Assembly (NCBI GenBank): GCA_949825065.1
Contig: OX463839.1
Span: forward strand, 30,451,540 to 30,515,539
Direction of reading: 5' to 3'
DNA length: 64,000 bases
Source: Odontocerum albicorne
Lineage: Eukaryota; Arthropoda; Insecta; Trichoptera; Odontoceridae
Shown here: positions 54,681 through 64,000 of the stretch, one piece after another
Layout: each line of letters opens with the position of its first letter
Numbering within the stretch: position 1 is the first letter of the stretch
Translations under genes and position numbers: made by a program
The notes under the pieces: model-generated
The model's database searches: none
What the model saw: only the letters and a program-made list of their open reading frames with translations
Told to the model about the DNA's origin: nothing

Positions 54681-55023
54681 TAAAACGATACTCGTTTAAA
54701 TTACGATAAAATCGGGAAACACTCATATTTTTTATATATATTTTCTCAAAATGAACCCACCCCAAATAAATGGGATCAATCAATGTTACAGGTATGGCCT
54801 CTACCGTCCACCGTCTACAGGGTGATTGCTATAACTTAATGGTAAATATTGAATATGTTAATGGAGATGGTCAATACAAATAAAAAAAATGAATATTACG
54901 AGTATATCGATACTCATGCGTTACAAAATTAAATAAAAAAGAACAAAAAAATCTTAACGCACCTTAATAAAAAAATGATGACACCTTGATTTACAAAAAA
55001 AAAAACAACAATTTTGCTATTAA

Positions 55024-55870
55024 TTATATTATTTTTCTATTGTCGTATTCTTCAAGACTGGTGAGGGTTATGACTATTTCGTGATGTGTTGATGCAGGCC
55101 TTCCTGGCAATTCTCCTCGACCCGTCTGCACTCCCCAGTTTAAAGCTACGGAAAGTCTAGTGTTATTCTCCACCTGGAGAGTTTCAAAGCGTCGAAAATC
55201 TATCTGTACTCTCGTGAGTCTCTCCAAGTGGTTATCTTCTCTGTGAGGGGTGTGCCCAAAAACCTCGAATTTCATGTTCTTCCAATAAGACATATTGATG
55301 TGCATTCCCGTCTTCGGGATCCGACTCCATCACCACACTTCGAATGCGTTTACTTTGTTCCTTTCGCTCGCATTTTAGCGCCCACGTCTCCATCACTTAT
55401 TAGAAGATGGAAAATATGAGAGACCTCACTAAACAAATTATCATCTCATTAGTAATGGTTCTGTTCTTCCAAACCTTTTCCAGCTAGACATTGCTGTACT
55501 CTTCATGCCAAATCGTCTCTCGACTTCTGCTTCGTTGCCACCACTGTCTGCTATGTACAATCTGAGATAAATAAAGTCATGAACAGTTTCAAGTTCGTTT
55601 AACTGAGGGCAATTTATTTGCCCCATCAATGATCATTATTTTTGTTTTGAATCTGTTTATCTCGAGTTCCAGCAGTTTACTTTCGTGTTCAATTCTTTAA
55701 AACGTGCAACCACTTCGTCGTTATATAAAGTCAGGGTTGCTTCATCGGTATATCTAAGATGTGAGATTTTACTTTCACCGATTGTTATACGTCTTACCCA
55801 GTTTTTTTTAACTATATTTTACCTATAAATTAAAGAGATAAGGGGGAAAAATGTAGCCTTGTTGCACACC
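55024..55870 (-). pseudogene. Non-LTR RT relic with a mutated catalytic box
   Basis: Reading leftward from 55870: ISLIYR, RITIGESKISHLRYTDEATL where YADD has become YTDE, then INCPQLNELETVHDFIYLRL (the FvYLGs block), GGNEAEVERRFGMKSTAMSS, and from 55305 FEVFGHTPHREDNHLERL with GRGELPGRP. These are the second half of the palm, the thumb and the C-terminus of one LINE copy, broken into at least three frames. The change of the catalytic Ala-Asp-Asp to Thr-Asp-Glu shows loss of activity. Confidence 0.72.
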
Positions 55871-56769
55871 TTTCTATACTTAATTATTTGCAGATAACAC
55901 AAATAATTGCATTTCAGTGTTTAGTTCATAGATATCGTATGCTGTCCACAAGGTTGTCAGGGGCAACCGTCTCCAATACTCAACATATTGTTACACAGAT
56001 AAAAGCTTAATACTCGTAGTAGCCTACGACGTACAAAATAAATCTAAAAAATAGTTATAGTGTTGAATTAATTATCCAGATATTGTTAACATATATACAT
56101 ATGTCATTTCTTTATTAAATAATTTTTTTTAGTTATTTGTACATACGTCAGGTAGCGGTGCTAAGCTCATCGGTTTTCTGTTCAATATGCACATTTTAAT
56201 TTTAGTTGTAACAATTTTTCAATAATTACTTACTGACTTTGTAATGGTTTGGGATATATTACGTTGATACGAGTATAACCTTTGCTTACATGGGCCTCTT
56301 CTATCAGCTCCCTCAATAAGTCACATCAAATTCTAGTCATCCTATATAATTACTAATAATTTCAGACCTCCCTCTGTCTTGGCAATCATGAACACGATTT
56401 AATCTGAAGGTACATAAGCCTGCAACACTGGGCTATTCCTGTCCTTGTAAATTGTACACCCTGAGGGCGTGTTTATCCTATGGCTATTGTTAATCATGTA
56501 TTGTTCTGTGTCCGTTCGGAAAGCTACATCGTATTACGATGTAGCATTGGGGCTAATTTCTCCATTGTTAATTATTACTGTGGTTATGAACATTAATTTG
56601 TTTATACAATTCATTTTCTATGTACATTTACGATATGCCAGAATCTACCCGTTACAAATAACTGGCAGAAAATGCCTGTACACTTAATATTGAACCAATT
56701 CCAGGATTTATATCTCTTTTTTTTTTTAGTAATATCTTTGACAACGTATTGCTTTTAACAAAGGCGATG
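55871..56769. other. No recognised gene; one hairpin
   Basis: AT-rich. At 56522-56545 GCTACATCG-TATTA-CGATGTAGC is a perfect 9-bp hairpin. The 72-codon frame 56469-56687 is hydrophobic but has no known motif. Confidence 0.35.
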
Positions 56770-57060
56770 TTTCAATGCAATGTACCTCAACACATCCTTC
56801 ACTTTTTCTACGTCCATACATGTTTTCATACAATTCCTGCAATTTCTCTGACTTTTTAAATTTTCTTCTTCCAAAATATCACTCACTTCGTCCAACCATA
56901 CTGTTTTTGGTCTTTCTCTACACGCCTTTCACTCACATTTGCACTGTATATGTTAATATTTCTGTATTCATTCGTTTAACATGCCAAAATCACCTCAGAG
57001 TGCTATTTTCTGATTATTCAACACATCAGCTTAATAGTCACATTCATCCTTAATACTTTA
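56770..57060 (-). pseudogene. LINE family D relic (minus strand)
   Basis: The minus strand reads KACRERPKTVWLDEVSDILE, then NCMKTCMDVEKVKDV, the same C-terminal region as the plus-strand copy at 57290. The two copies face away from each other with about 230 bases between, an inverted pair of separate insertions or an inverted duplication. Confidence 0.6.
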
Positions 57061-57129
57061 GATGCCATTAGTTTGCTGAGTGCAGTAAGTAAACCGTATG
57101 AAGAAAGTCTGACAACAAAGTTTGAGTTG

Positions 57130-57612
57130 TTTAGGGTGCTCTTTGAAGTGGAAGGAGGATCCGTGAATAAGATTTAACTTTGTGTATGCTTGTGGAGAAA
57201 TTAATGAAAAAAATAAAAATATGTTTTATGCGTTTGTGGACTTGTGGAAAAAAGATGACTGCATGAACTGGATGCCAACGGCTGACGTGTCGAGTAAGAT
57301 AAAAAAGAGCACTCTGATATGCTTTGGACATGTAGAACGAATAAATGTAGGAATACGAACATTACAAGTGCAAATGTAATTGGAAGGCGTGGTGTAGAAA
57401 GATGAAAGAAAGTAAGGTTGGATCAAGTGAATGATAATTTGTAAGAAGGAAATGTAAACAGTCAAAGAAAAAGTTGGAGTTGTATAAAAATGTCTATAGA
57501 TATAGAAGAGGCAAAGGATGTTTGTCGAGATGGGAAAGCCTAACACTCTGTCCTCTGTCTATTCCGACAGGGAAATGGCGTGATGGTACGAATGTATGTA
57601 AATTTAAAAAAA
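57130..57612 (+). pseudogene. LINE family D relic (plus strand)
   Basis: Frames give MNWMPTADVSSKIKKSTLIC FGHVERINVG (GHVERm block), then DQVN, IDIEEAKDVCRDGKA and the tail TCCGACAGGGAAATGGCGTG ATGGTACG. Interrupted by stops. Confidence 0.6.
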
Positions 57613-57639
57613 AATCATAAGTATTGGTAAAACACTCAA

Positions 57640-58245
57640 TTAAACTGAATTAAAATAAAATTATTTCATACTTCGATTGATAGTGCAGGTCTAAGCTAGA
57701 AAATTTCAGCTCAAAATACATCAATGGTAAATTTATTTTGCTTCAAATAAAAAAAAACTAACGAATGCCATTCTTAAACTTCCAAGCTTGTGTGCTAAGA
57801 ATGCTTACTTTTCGTAAATAGTGAAATATGCAATAAAAACTGAATGAAAATAAAATTCTTCGACGCTTCAGTTACAATCTCGCGCATGGGGAAAATTTCG
57901 GGTAGACAACCTCAGCAATATGATATACCTATAGATCCATGATGAATTTATTTTTGGATTAATAAAAAAAAGTCTTGTCATTCTAAAATATCAAAGCTTG
58001 TGTTAAGAAAGTTAACTTGTCGTAAATGGTAAAGTATCCGACAAAAATTTATTGAAAATAAAATATTTCGACACCTCAGTTAAATCTCGCTTGGTGAAAT
58101 TACAGACTCGAAAGCCTCAGTAAATATATCTATAGTAAAATGATTTCGCGTCAAATAATAAAATAAATTGAAATCATTCCAAAATTTCCAAGCTTATTGT
58201 GGATTAAGGAAGCTAACATGCATTTAAGTGTATGCTTTTTTTATT
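57640..58245. repeat. Diverged tandem array, three units of ~190-210 bp
   Basis: Anchors recur in order. TTCGATTG / TTCGACGCTTCAGTTA / TTCGACACCTCAGTTA are at 57673, 57860 and 58068. AAGCTTGTGTGCTAAGAA / AAGCTTGTGTTAAGAAAG / AAGCTTATTGTGGATTAA are at about 57784, 57994 and 58190. AAAATAAAAT precedes the first anchor in each unit. Units are clearly diverged, so the array is old. Confidence 0.72.
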
Positions 58246-58379
58246 GTTAACCAGTATCAAAACAACGATAACAAATATCTATTCAAAATAAAGACGATTA
58301 TAACATTTGTAGCACTTAAATCACTACATACGAGTAATTTAAGATAAATTGTAATGAAACCTTTCATAAAGGGTATTAT

Positions 58380-58690
58380 ATGGAATTGAAAATACACGTT
58401 AAGTTTATTGAAGCTCTTCGCGCGTCGAATCATGTTTCTAATTTACATAACAACCAGAATGAAACATTAAAGAGCGGAAAGTTGTTAATTACGCGTGTGT
58501 TTAGTTTAACCCGTGTTGGTATTATGTGCCGCCAGCAACGATCGGGTATGTTGCTCGTAGCTACACGGTGCCTCACGCCTCAGCACTTAGCTGAGTTTTC
58601 TTTTGCGGGGAATTTCACACGGGAGAGTTTTGAAATTATTGAGGGTATCGGGTGTCTGTTGTTAGTAATAATGTTGAAATAATTTTATTC
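58380..58690. other. Less AT-rich stretch with a 100-codon frame, unassigned
   Basis: The plus frame 58380-58682 is open but without motifs. GTGCCTCACGCCTCAGCACT TAGCTGAG near 58570 resembles GCGCCTCACGCCTTAGCTAA at 62080, so an unknown repeat may be shared by the two places. Confidence 0.3.
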
Positions 58691-58819
58691 AAACTACTTT
58701 GGTTTCTCTTCATATAGCTCTTAACCAAATTGTTTAACTTGTAGGTTAAATTAATGCTGTAACAACAGTGTTAATCCAGGAAGTACGTTTGGAGTCATTC
58801 TTTCTTCTCCGTAATTAAT

Positions 58820-59010
58820 TTTATTTAGCTTACATATACAGGTAAAGCCCAATTGCACGCAAAGTTTATGAAGAAAATATATACAGTAATAAGGAATAAT
58901 TATAAACAAATAAGAAATAATTGTTAAGGCGAAACAACTATCTTCCATTACTAAGAAAGTTTAATATGCTTTCTTTAAAACCATTTTCCCAAATTCCCAG
59001 CCCAGCCAGC
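58820..59010. repeat. Repeat family F copy
   Basis: AACAAATAAGAAATAATTGT TAAGGCGAAACAACTATCTT matches 24172-24215. Similarity extends on the left more weakly. Confidence 0.5.
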
Positions 59011-59179
59011 CCGCGAAGCAAAGAAAGATCATTTGGCAAGTTAGCTCTAATTATTGCCAATAATACATAATGACATTGATACATTTGAATTTTGAAAAGA
59101 TACATGCGTTTCAAGCAAGGGCGTATAAACTAATTCGAGCCAATAAATTAAGGCTGTCAACGATTTTTGTATGAAGAGG

Positions 59180-59335
59180 ACAAGTGAAAAGCACAATTAA
59201 TTTTAGATTGTGCATGATGGAATGTTTAATGCGGAGGAAGCGAAAGTTGGGTGTTTTGATAGATAAGTGTTGAGGTCTGTTTTCTCTGCCTAATCTGCAA
59301 GGGATACCGCGTGATTATGTGTATGTAAAAAAAAT
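59180..59335 (+). mobile_element. LINE family D 3' end
   Basis: GCGGAGGAAGCGAAAGTTGG (encoding the EEAK.. block), CAAGGGATACCGCGTGATTA and TGTGTATGTAAAAAAA match the family D end at 20410-20445. Confidence 0.5.
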
Positions 59336-60440
59336 ATTAAGTTTTTTTTTGACACGGATATTCGCAGTTCAATCGTTAAATGTCAAATTTTAAACGGTGA
59401 ATCTATAATATTTCTTGAATATATTGCCCTTTTTAGTAAATCTGGTCATATAAAGTCTTTAGACGACATAAATTAAAGAGAAATTTGGCGAGTTCACAGT
59501 AAAAACCAAATGATGAGAGCCTCTTGCTTTTGAATTATCATATATTTTTAAGCACGCATCTGATCTGTTTGATGTAAAAAGTTTTTATTTAGAAAGTTGA
59601 TTATTTAGTCGTGCATTTACAAAGAACAACCTCAATGATCACATCAAAATATAATACAACACTGAAGACTTATTATTTTTATTGGTGTTTCAACATTTGA
59701 TGATGCATATTCACCATTTGATGATAATTACCAAAACAGTCTCTTTTTTAAATTTTGCACTAAATCAACTTGTGCCAGAACCCACACAGATTATAAATTA
59801 ATTTCTTTTTTTAATAAGTATGAAAATTGTTTATTACAAAAAAGATTATGATATAATATACTAAAACCGCACTCAAAGATTGTGATCTATTTTGGTCTAA
59901 ACTTATAAAATTTCCTTCACAGCATCACTAACTCACCCCGTCTCGCCTAAAATAAATCTGACTGAAACTTTGCTCAACTTCTTACCCATACTTTTATTAC
60001 ACCCCCCCCCACGCCCCGCCTTAATAGCTTCAAACATTTGTGAGGTACGATTATGTTCTGTGAGTTGGAATATCTAGTGAAAAAATCAATTCTGTAACAA
60101 TATTATCGCACCTCGTAGATTAAAGATGCCCTAGTTTTTTTCTAAAGGGGGATATACTTACGTTGGCGGTAGGCTTTAGCGCCTTGCAACTTCATTTTGT
60201 ATGAATATGCGTAATATTACAATGAAAGAGGGTTACTTTCCGTGGCTAATGGTAGGTCTTCCTTTATTGCCTTGTGGCCAAGATTAATAGGTTCTCTACT
60301 CGTTTGTTAAATTGACATTTTTGATCGTTTGGAGGCAATGACATTAGCCAAATAGTGTATTTCAGCAAAGGACTTCTTTTTACTATAGGTTCCCTACAGG
60401 TGACATATCAGGGCACTCGAAAAATGTTAGCAGAGGCATC
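59336..60440. other. No recognised gene
   Basis: AT-rich, with a C run at 60002-60011. Nothing recognised. Confidence 0.35.
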
Positions 60441-60451
60441 TTAGGTAAATA

Positions 60452-60730
60452 ATGAAAACTCAATGGTATCATAGAGCATCAAATGGTGAAGTTTTGAAAA
60501 GAGTCAACTGCTGTAGCATCGTGATTTTGTTGGCTCGCATGCCTGAGTACACAGTCCCAAGTAATGTCGTCTTTGGCGAGGTGGCAGAAGGCGAAGAAAG
60601 CAATGTGGACAAAGGAAGATGTGTAAGGACATACTGCATGAGACGTTTAAAACATTAATGCTCAGCACAACTGGAGGAAAACAGCAGCAATAGAGCCAAA
60701 TGGCGTAGAATTGTTCCTAATTATCAGGGA
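60452..60730 (+). pseudogene. Non-LTR RT C-terminal relic
   Basis: The frame reads IVILLARMPEYTVPSNVVFG EVAEGEESN (the usual wlGHlaRMpe.R.pkkvlfGe...GkR block), then by frameshift AQLEENSSNRAKWRRIV (the usual W..la.dR.kWRriV end) at about 60665-60715. Only these two blocks survive. Lineage like the 11380 relic. Confidence 0.6.
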
Positions 60731-62070
60731 GCCAATAGAAAAAGAAAACGCTGATAAACTACAAGTACTGAAGTTCCTTGCCTTATGTGCAACGGGACAT
60801 ACCTATCACAAATTAACGTACATAATCATATCCATTGGCACCAACGTCAAGTATCCTTACCCCCCCCCACTTTGTATTGTGCCTTATATTATACTTGTCA
60901 CGGATATTGGGCATTTATTATTTTTACTAGCATTATCGGATGCTCAATTTTAACATTTTACAAGGAAAAATAATCATAACACTCATCGTCCACTTCTGCA
61001 TATAGACTTTCCCCCAAATACCTATTCCCTCTGGTCCCACTATATGTAACATAATATATCGTTGTTTACATTTGAGCTGTCTCTTTATCCAACCATAGAG
61101 CTCTAATGTGACTAAATTTCTACATCAGCCTTTCCGCATTGAATATTTCGTTCTGTCGTAAGGAAATTGCTCTCATTTTTTGTTAATTATCTAGCAAATT
61201 GATGTCGTATTATTTACGCTTTTGTTCGTTGAAATACGTGAAATCTAATAAACAACATGAAATCTAATACCACAACTAGAACGCTTTAAAATCAACGTAT
61301 TTACAGCATAAATACAAAACACTTTGTTTTCATCACTTATTTTTTTAACTGTATGATTTTATATCGCTCACTTATTTTTATTTTTCTCTCTTTGCTATTT
61401 AAATTTATTTTAAGACTTATGGCTTGTTAATTTTATGACAATCATTCATAAAATTCTTTGTAAAATTAACACTGAAAGAAAATTACTAACACATATTTTT
61501 TTCTTTTGTCTAAAAATGTGAGGCCATTTATTGGTTTTATCAATGATTATTATGTTTTACTTACATTTGATTCATATTCTTTATTTTCTAGTATTTTCTC
61601 ACCATATACTTACGAATATTATCAGTTCAAGTCTTTGTAGGGGTAAATAGAGATGACAGATCGTCATATTGTTCAAAAACGGCACAATTACATATTTCGC
61701 TTCTACATGTGTACATGGTTTTTATTATTTTTCATATTTCCTTCTATCAAAAAAATATTAATTTGGACCATCCTTTCGTTTCTCGGTTAGTATGTTAACG
61801 TTTTAGAATTTATATAGCAGTGATATTGTGGTATATGACTTTGATATTGAGTAAAAAAATATTTACTTACCTCTTTCCAACGTTTAAGTGATCTCCTTTG
61901 AATATTTTACCACCCAGACTAACAATACTTCTCTCATAAAATTACCTGTTCAACACATAAAATAGTATGCAAGAAGTTTAATAAAAATAGTTATGGAACG
62001 TATATAATCTATTAATGCATAATATCACGCAATCGGACCATATCGGGCAGGAATCAAACGGGTGTAGGGT
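60731..62070. other. No recognised gene
   Basis: About 1.3 kb AT-rich sequence; the 80-codon frame 60711-60953 is hydrophobic and without a known motif. Confidence 0.35.
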
Positions 62071-62072
62071 GG

Positions 62073-62369
62073 TTGAGTTCAGCGCCTCACGCCTTAGCTA
62101 AAATAGGTCAGGCAAAAAGTGACCCGTGTAATCCTCTAAATTTGAAGGAAACCCAACGTTTAGCCGATCAAATTCGGTCACTTGTTAGAGACGTTTCGGG
62201 GTTAAGCCTACCCTTATTTCCGTTTTACATATTGTGTGTTTTTGGTATGTATCATATTATGCATTTTACATTATTTACTATAGATTCAGACGTACTGAAT
62301 GGCATGGTTGTAATTAATTTCTTAGAATATGAAGCCATTGAGAATATCTTGCTACCTTGGCTTATTTAG
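62073..62369 (+). other. Open frame of unknown origin
   Basis: Open for 98 codons but beginning with TTG, so no proper start. The first part, KETQRLADQIRSLVRD, looks like a soluble helix; the second part is hydrophobic. I do not recognise it. It might be an exon or a piece of a LINE. Confidence 0.2.
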
Positions 62370-62631
62370 AGACCTCTGAGTAGGTGTGACTAGATGCAAG
62401 GTGAACATGCGAAGGTGGGGTTTCTTGACCGAAACTAACATTGAATGGGATTGTGAGGCTATACAGGATTCATAATAAATTATCAAAACATTGGGACTAC
62501 ACGTTCGGCGTAAGACCTGATTGATGCGAACGAATGTTGCTTGCTGCTGGTCACATAGCATAATCAACAATTTATGGTCCGGATACGGAAATGAAAGAAT
62601 ATGAATGTTGTTCAATAATTTCAATAAATAT

Positions 62632-62830
62632 GATGATCTACGCGGCCTGGTTGGTGATACGTTTGATTCCCAATGGTACCAAAAAGGGGCTTAGTTTGGT
62701 AAAAGAGATTGTTAGATTGCAATACTCCCACGCGCGAGAATGTGTGATCCGGCAAAATACTCTTCAATATGTTTGAATAACGAATTTGGATACGTTAATA
62801 ATGTAAACGTTGTTATTGAAATATAATATG
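62632..62830 (+). mobile_element. SINE-C copy with shortened head
   Basis: TACGCGGCCTGGTTGGTGAT ACG then directly TTTGATTCCCAATGGTACC: the box A and box B arms are joined by a deletion of about 30 bases. The body AAGGGGCTTAGTTTGGTAAA follows. Confidence 0.55.
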
Positions 62831-62963
62831 TTAAATAAAGGTGTTACGCCGCAAATGTGACGCCACAAGAGTGGGTCGTGTTCCTTCAGTCTAAAGCGAA
62901 TATGTAACCAAAGTCACATTTAGTTAAATAAGATATCTTGGAGAGAGAACAGCTGGTGTGTAG

Positions 62964-63179
62964 CAGCACCCGAGAGGATGTCATGAAAAAATCGAAGACG
63001 TCTCTGGTGGACATACCGAAAATTGAGTACCAGCGGTGTTTCGAGGATTGGATCAAGCGCTGGCGTAAGTGCGTTGCAGTCGATGGGGAGTACTTTGAAG
63101 GGGACCATATCGATTTTGATAAATAAACTTGTATTTTAGATTTTATGAATAAAGTCCTAAAACTTGTTGATCAAGGTAG
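62964..63179 (+). mobile_element. 3' stub of second mariner family
   Basis: CAGCACCCGAGAGGATGTCA onwards matches 35840-36054 with roughly five differences per hundred bases and ends in the same inverted repeat (TGATCAAGGTAG), with TA at 63180-63181. The frame 62970-63124 ends GEYFEGDHIDFDK with a stop, the intact C-terminus that shows the frameshift in the 34720 copy. The left four fifths are missing. Confidence 0.85.
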
Positions 63180-63181
63180 TA

Positions 63182-63875
63182 AGGAAAGAAAAATGCGATG
63201 GGGAATAGGGAGAGACACGCTTTGTTATTTTGGAGATATATAATACATTTTAAATTGCCTTTTTAAGCAAGTCTTTCTGGTCAGAGTTTAACGGCATGGA
63301 CAGGATAAGGGGACGAAGAATATTATTCCAGGACTAGTGGATGAGTGTAATAATTTCGGTATGAATATTTGTTATTAAGCGCCAATTTCCAGCTATATGG
63401 ATATACGAGTATATGTATATATTTTTTCATAATACGTGAAAAATCAATGTATGAAATTTGCGTCATTTTCCAATTTCTCAATTTAATCGGTCTCCATTTC
63501 TGCGAATTCACTTTAACACGATTTATTATATTCCGAGGAACGGAAAGAATAGCCAAGCAGCAGATTTTTGATATATTATTTATGCCTTCAATATCGACAG
63601 TTGATGAATCAAAATAATAGTCAAGCATCGACAAACGGCTACAAATGTAAAAGCGACAACAGTAATAATGAAAAATTCAACCAGCAAGAGTGCTTTTGAA
63701 TGAATAGGTCTAACAATTTGATTAAATAGGTACAGCAAATAAAATAAATAGGTACATCAATGCTGTACATATTTTTTTCTGCGTATAAATAATCATAAAG
63801 TTTTTCATTAAAATGTTAGTCTTTTTAGTTATTAGTAATCACTTATATACCATGTGTATTTTTTTTTTCTTCATC
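63182..63875. other. No recognised gene
   Basis: AT-rich; the open frames here (63323-63634 minus, 63369-63617 plus) overlap each other and show no motif. Confidence 0.35.
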
Positions 63876-63879
63876 ACGT

Positions 63880-64000
63880 GCTCAATACTGAATGTCGTGG
63901 TCCTTCCCTATATCTGGAACTTGGTGCACTACCTGTTCGTATGCTTCCCGGCCCTAGGTCATGTTGAATACAACGTTTAAAGAACACCCTGTTAACTCCT
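63880..64000 (-). pseudogene. LINE family E relic, cut by the window edge
   Basis: The minus strand reads FKRCIQHDLGPGSIRTGSAP then SSRYREGPRHSVLST, matching FNRCIQPSSGPGRMETVGAL at 37860 in the same non-native frame. CTCAATACTGAATGTCGTGG also matches 13515-13535. Confidence 0.55.

Noticed and set aside
60002..60011. C run as a regulatory or G-quadruplex site
   Set aside because: A single run of C bases without three further runs nearby; no structure is supported.

Overview
The window is AT-rich eukaryotic DNA from an arthropod, most likely an insect. It has no operons or dense coding. It is filled by old transposable-element copies: Tc1/mariner transposases, C-terminal pieces of non-LTR (LINE) reverse transcriptases, a Penelope-like GIY-YIG piece, tRNA-headed SINEs and palindromic MITEs. 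One stretch near 40.9 kb looks like a coding exon of an Msx/Drop-type homeobox gene (EH1 repressor motif FSVASLL). The order of insect is not decidable from the sequence.

Layout. 0-6.7 kb: LINE relic, LINE 3' end, an intact cecropia-type mariner (3222-4508, perfect 31-bp inverted repeats, open 346-aa transposase), SINEs, a perfect 52-bp hairpin. 6.8-12.4 kb: a GC-rich island of unknown origin, SINE-B copies, a LINE relic lying inside a SINE-B. 13-23 kb: LINE relics, SINE-A copies, a TTAA-flanked 880-bp element inside a SINE-A, a 184-bp tandem duplication. 23.5-31 kb: SINE-B inside SINE-A with a 13-bp target duplication; a Penelope-like cluster with a GIY-YIG piece, five copies of one terminal sequence and a 113-bp inverted repeat; a GGCGCC-ended MITE. 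31.5 kb: six 36-bp tandem units. 34.7-36.1 kb: a mariner with one stop and one frameshift. 38-44 kb: the most gene-like part, with the EH1 exon and a second GC-rich island. 45-49 kb: a decayed mariner that lost its second catalytic Asp, then a 611-codon open RT on the minus strand. 51.2-52.7 kb: a mariner inserted in a SINE-A, transposase broken by two missing A bases. 53-64 kb: LINE relics, a diverged ~200-bp tandem array, a mariner 3' stub and a LINE relic running off the end.

Reading. The elements do not form a pathway; they form a stratigraphy. SINE-A is the oldest recognisable layer because a mariner, a SINE-B and a TTAA element each split a copy of it. The intact mariner and the open RT frame are the youngest. 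Family labels SINE-A/B/C and LINE C/D/E/F are mine, made by comparing copies inside the window.
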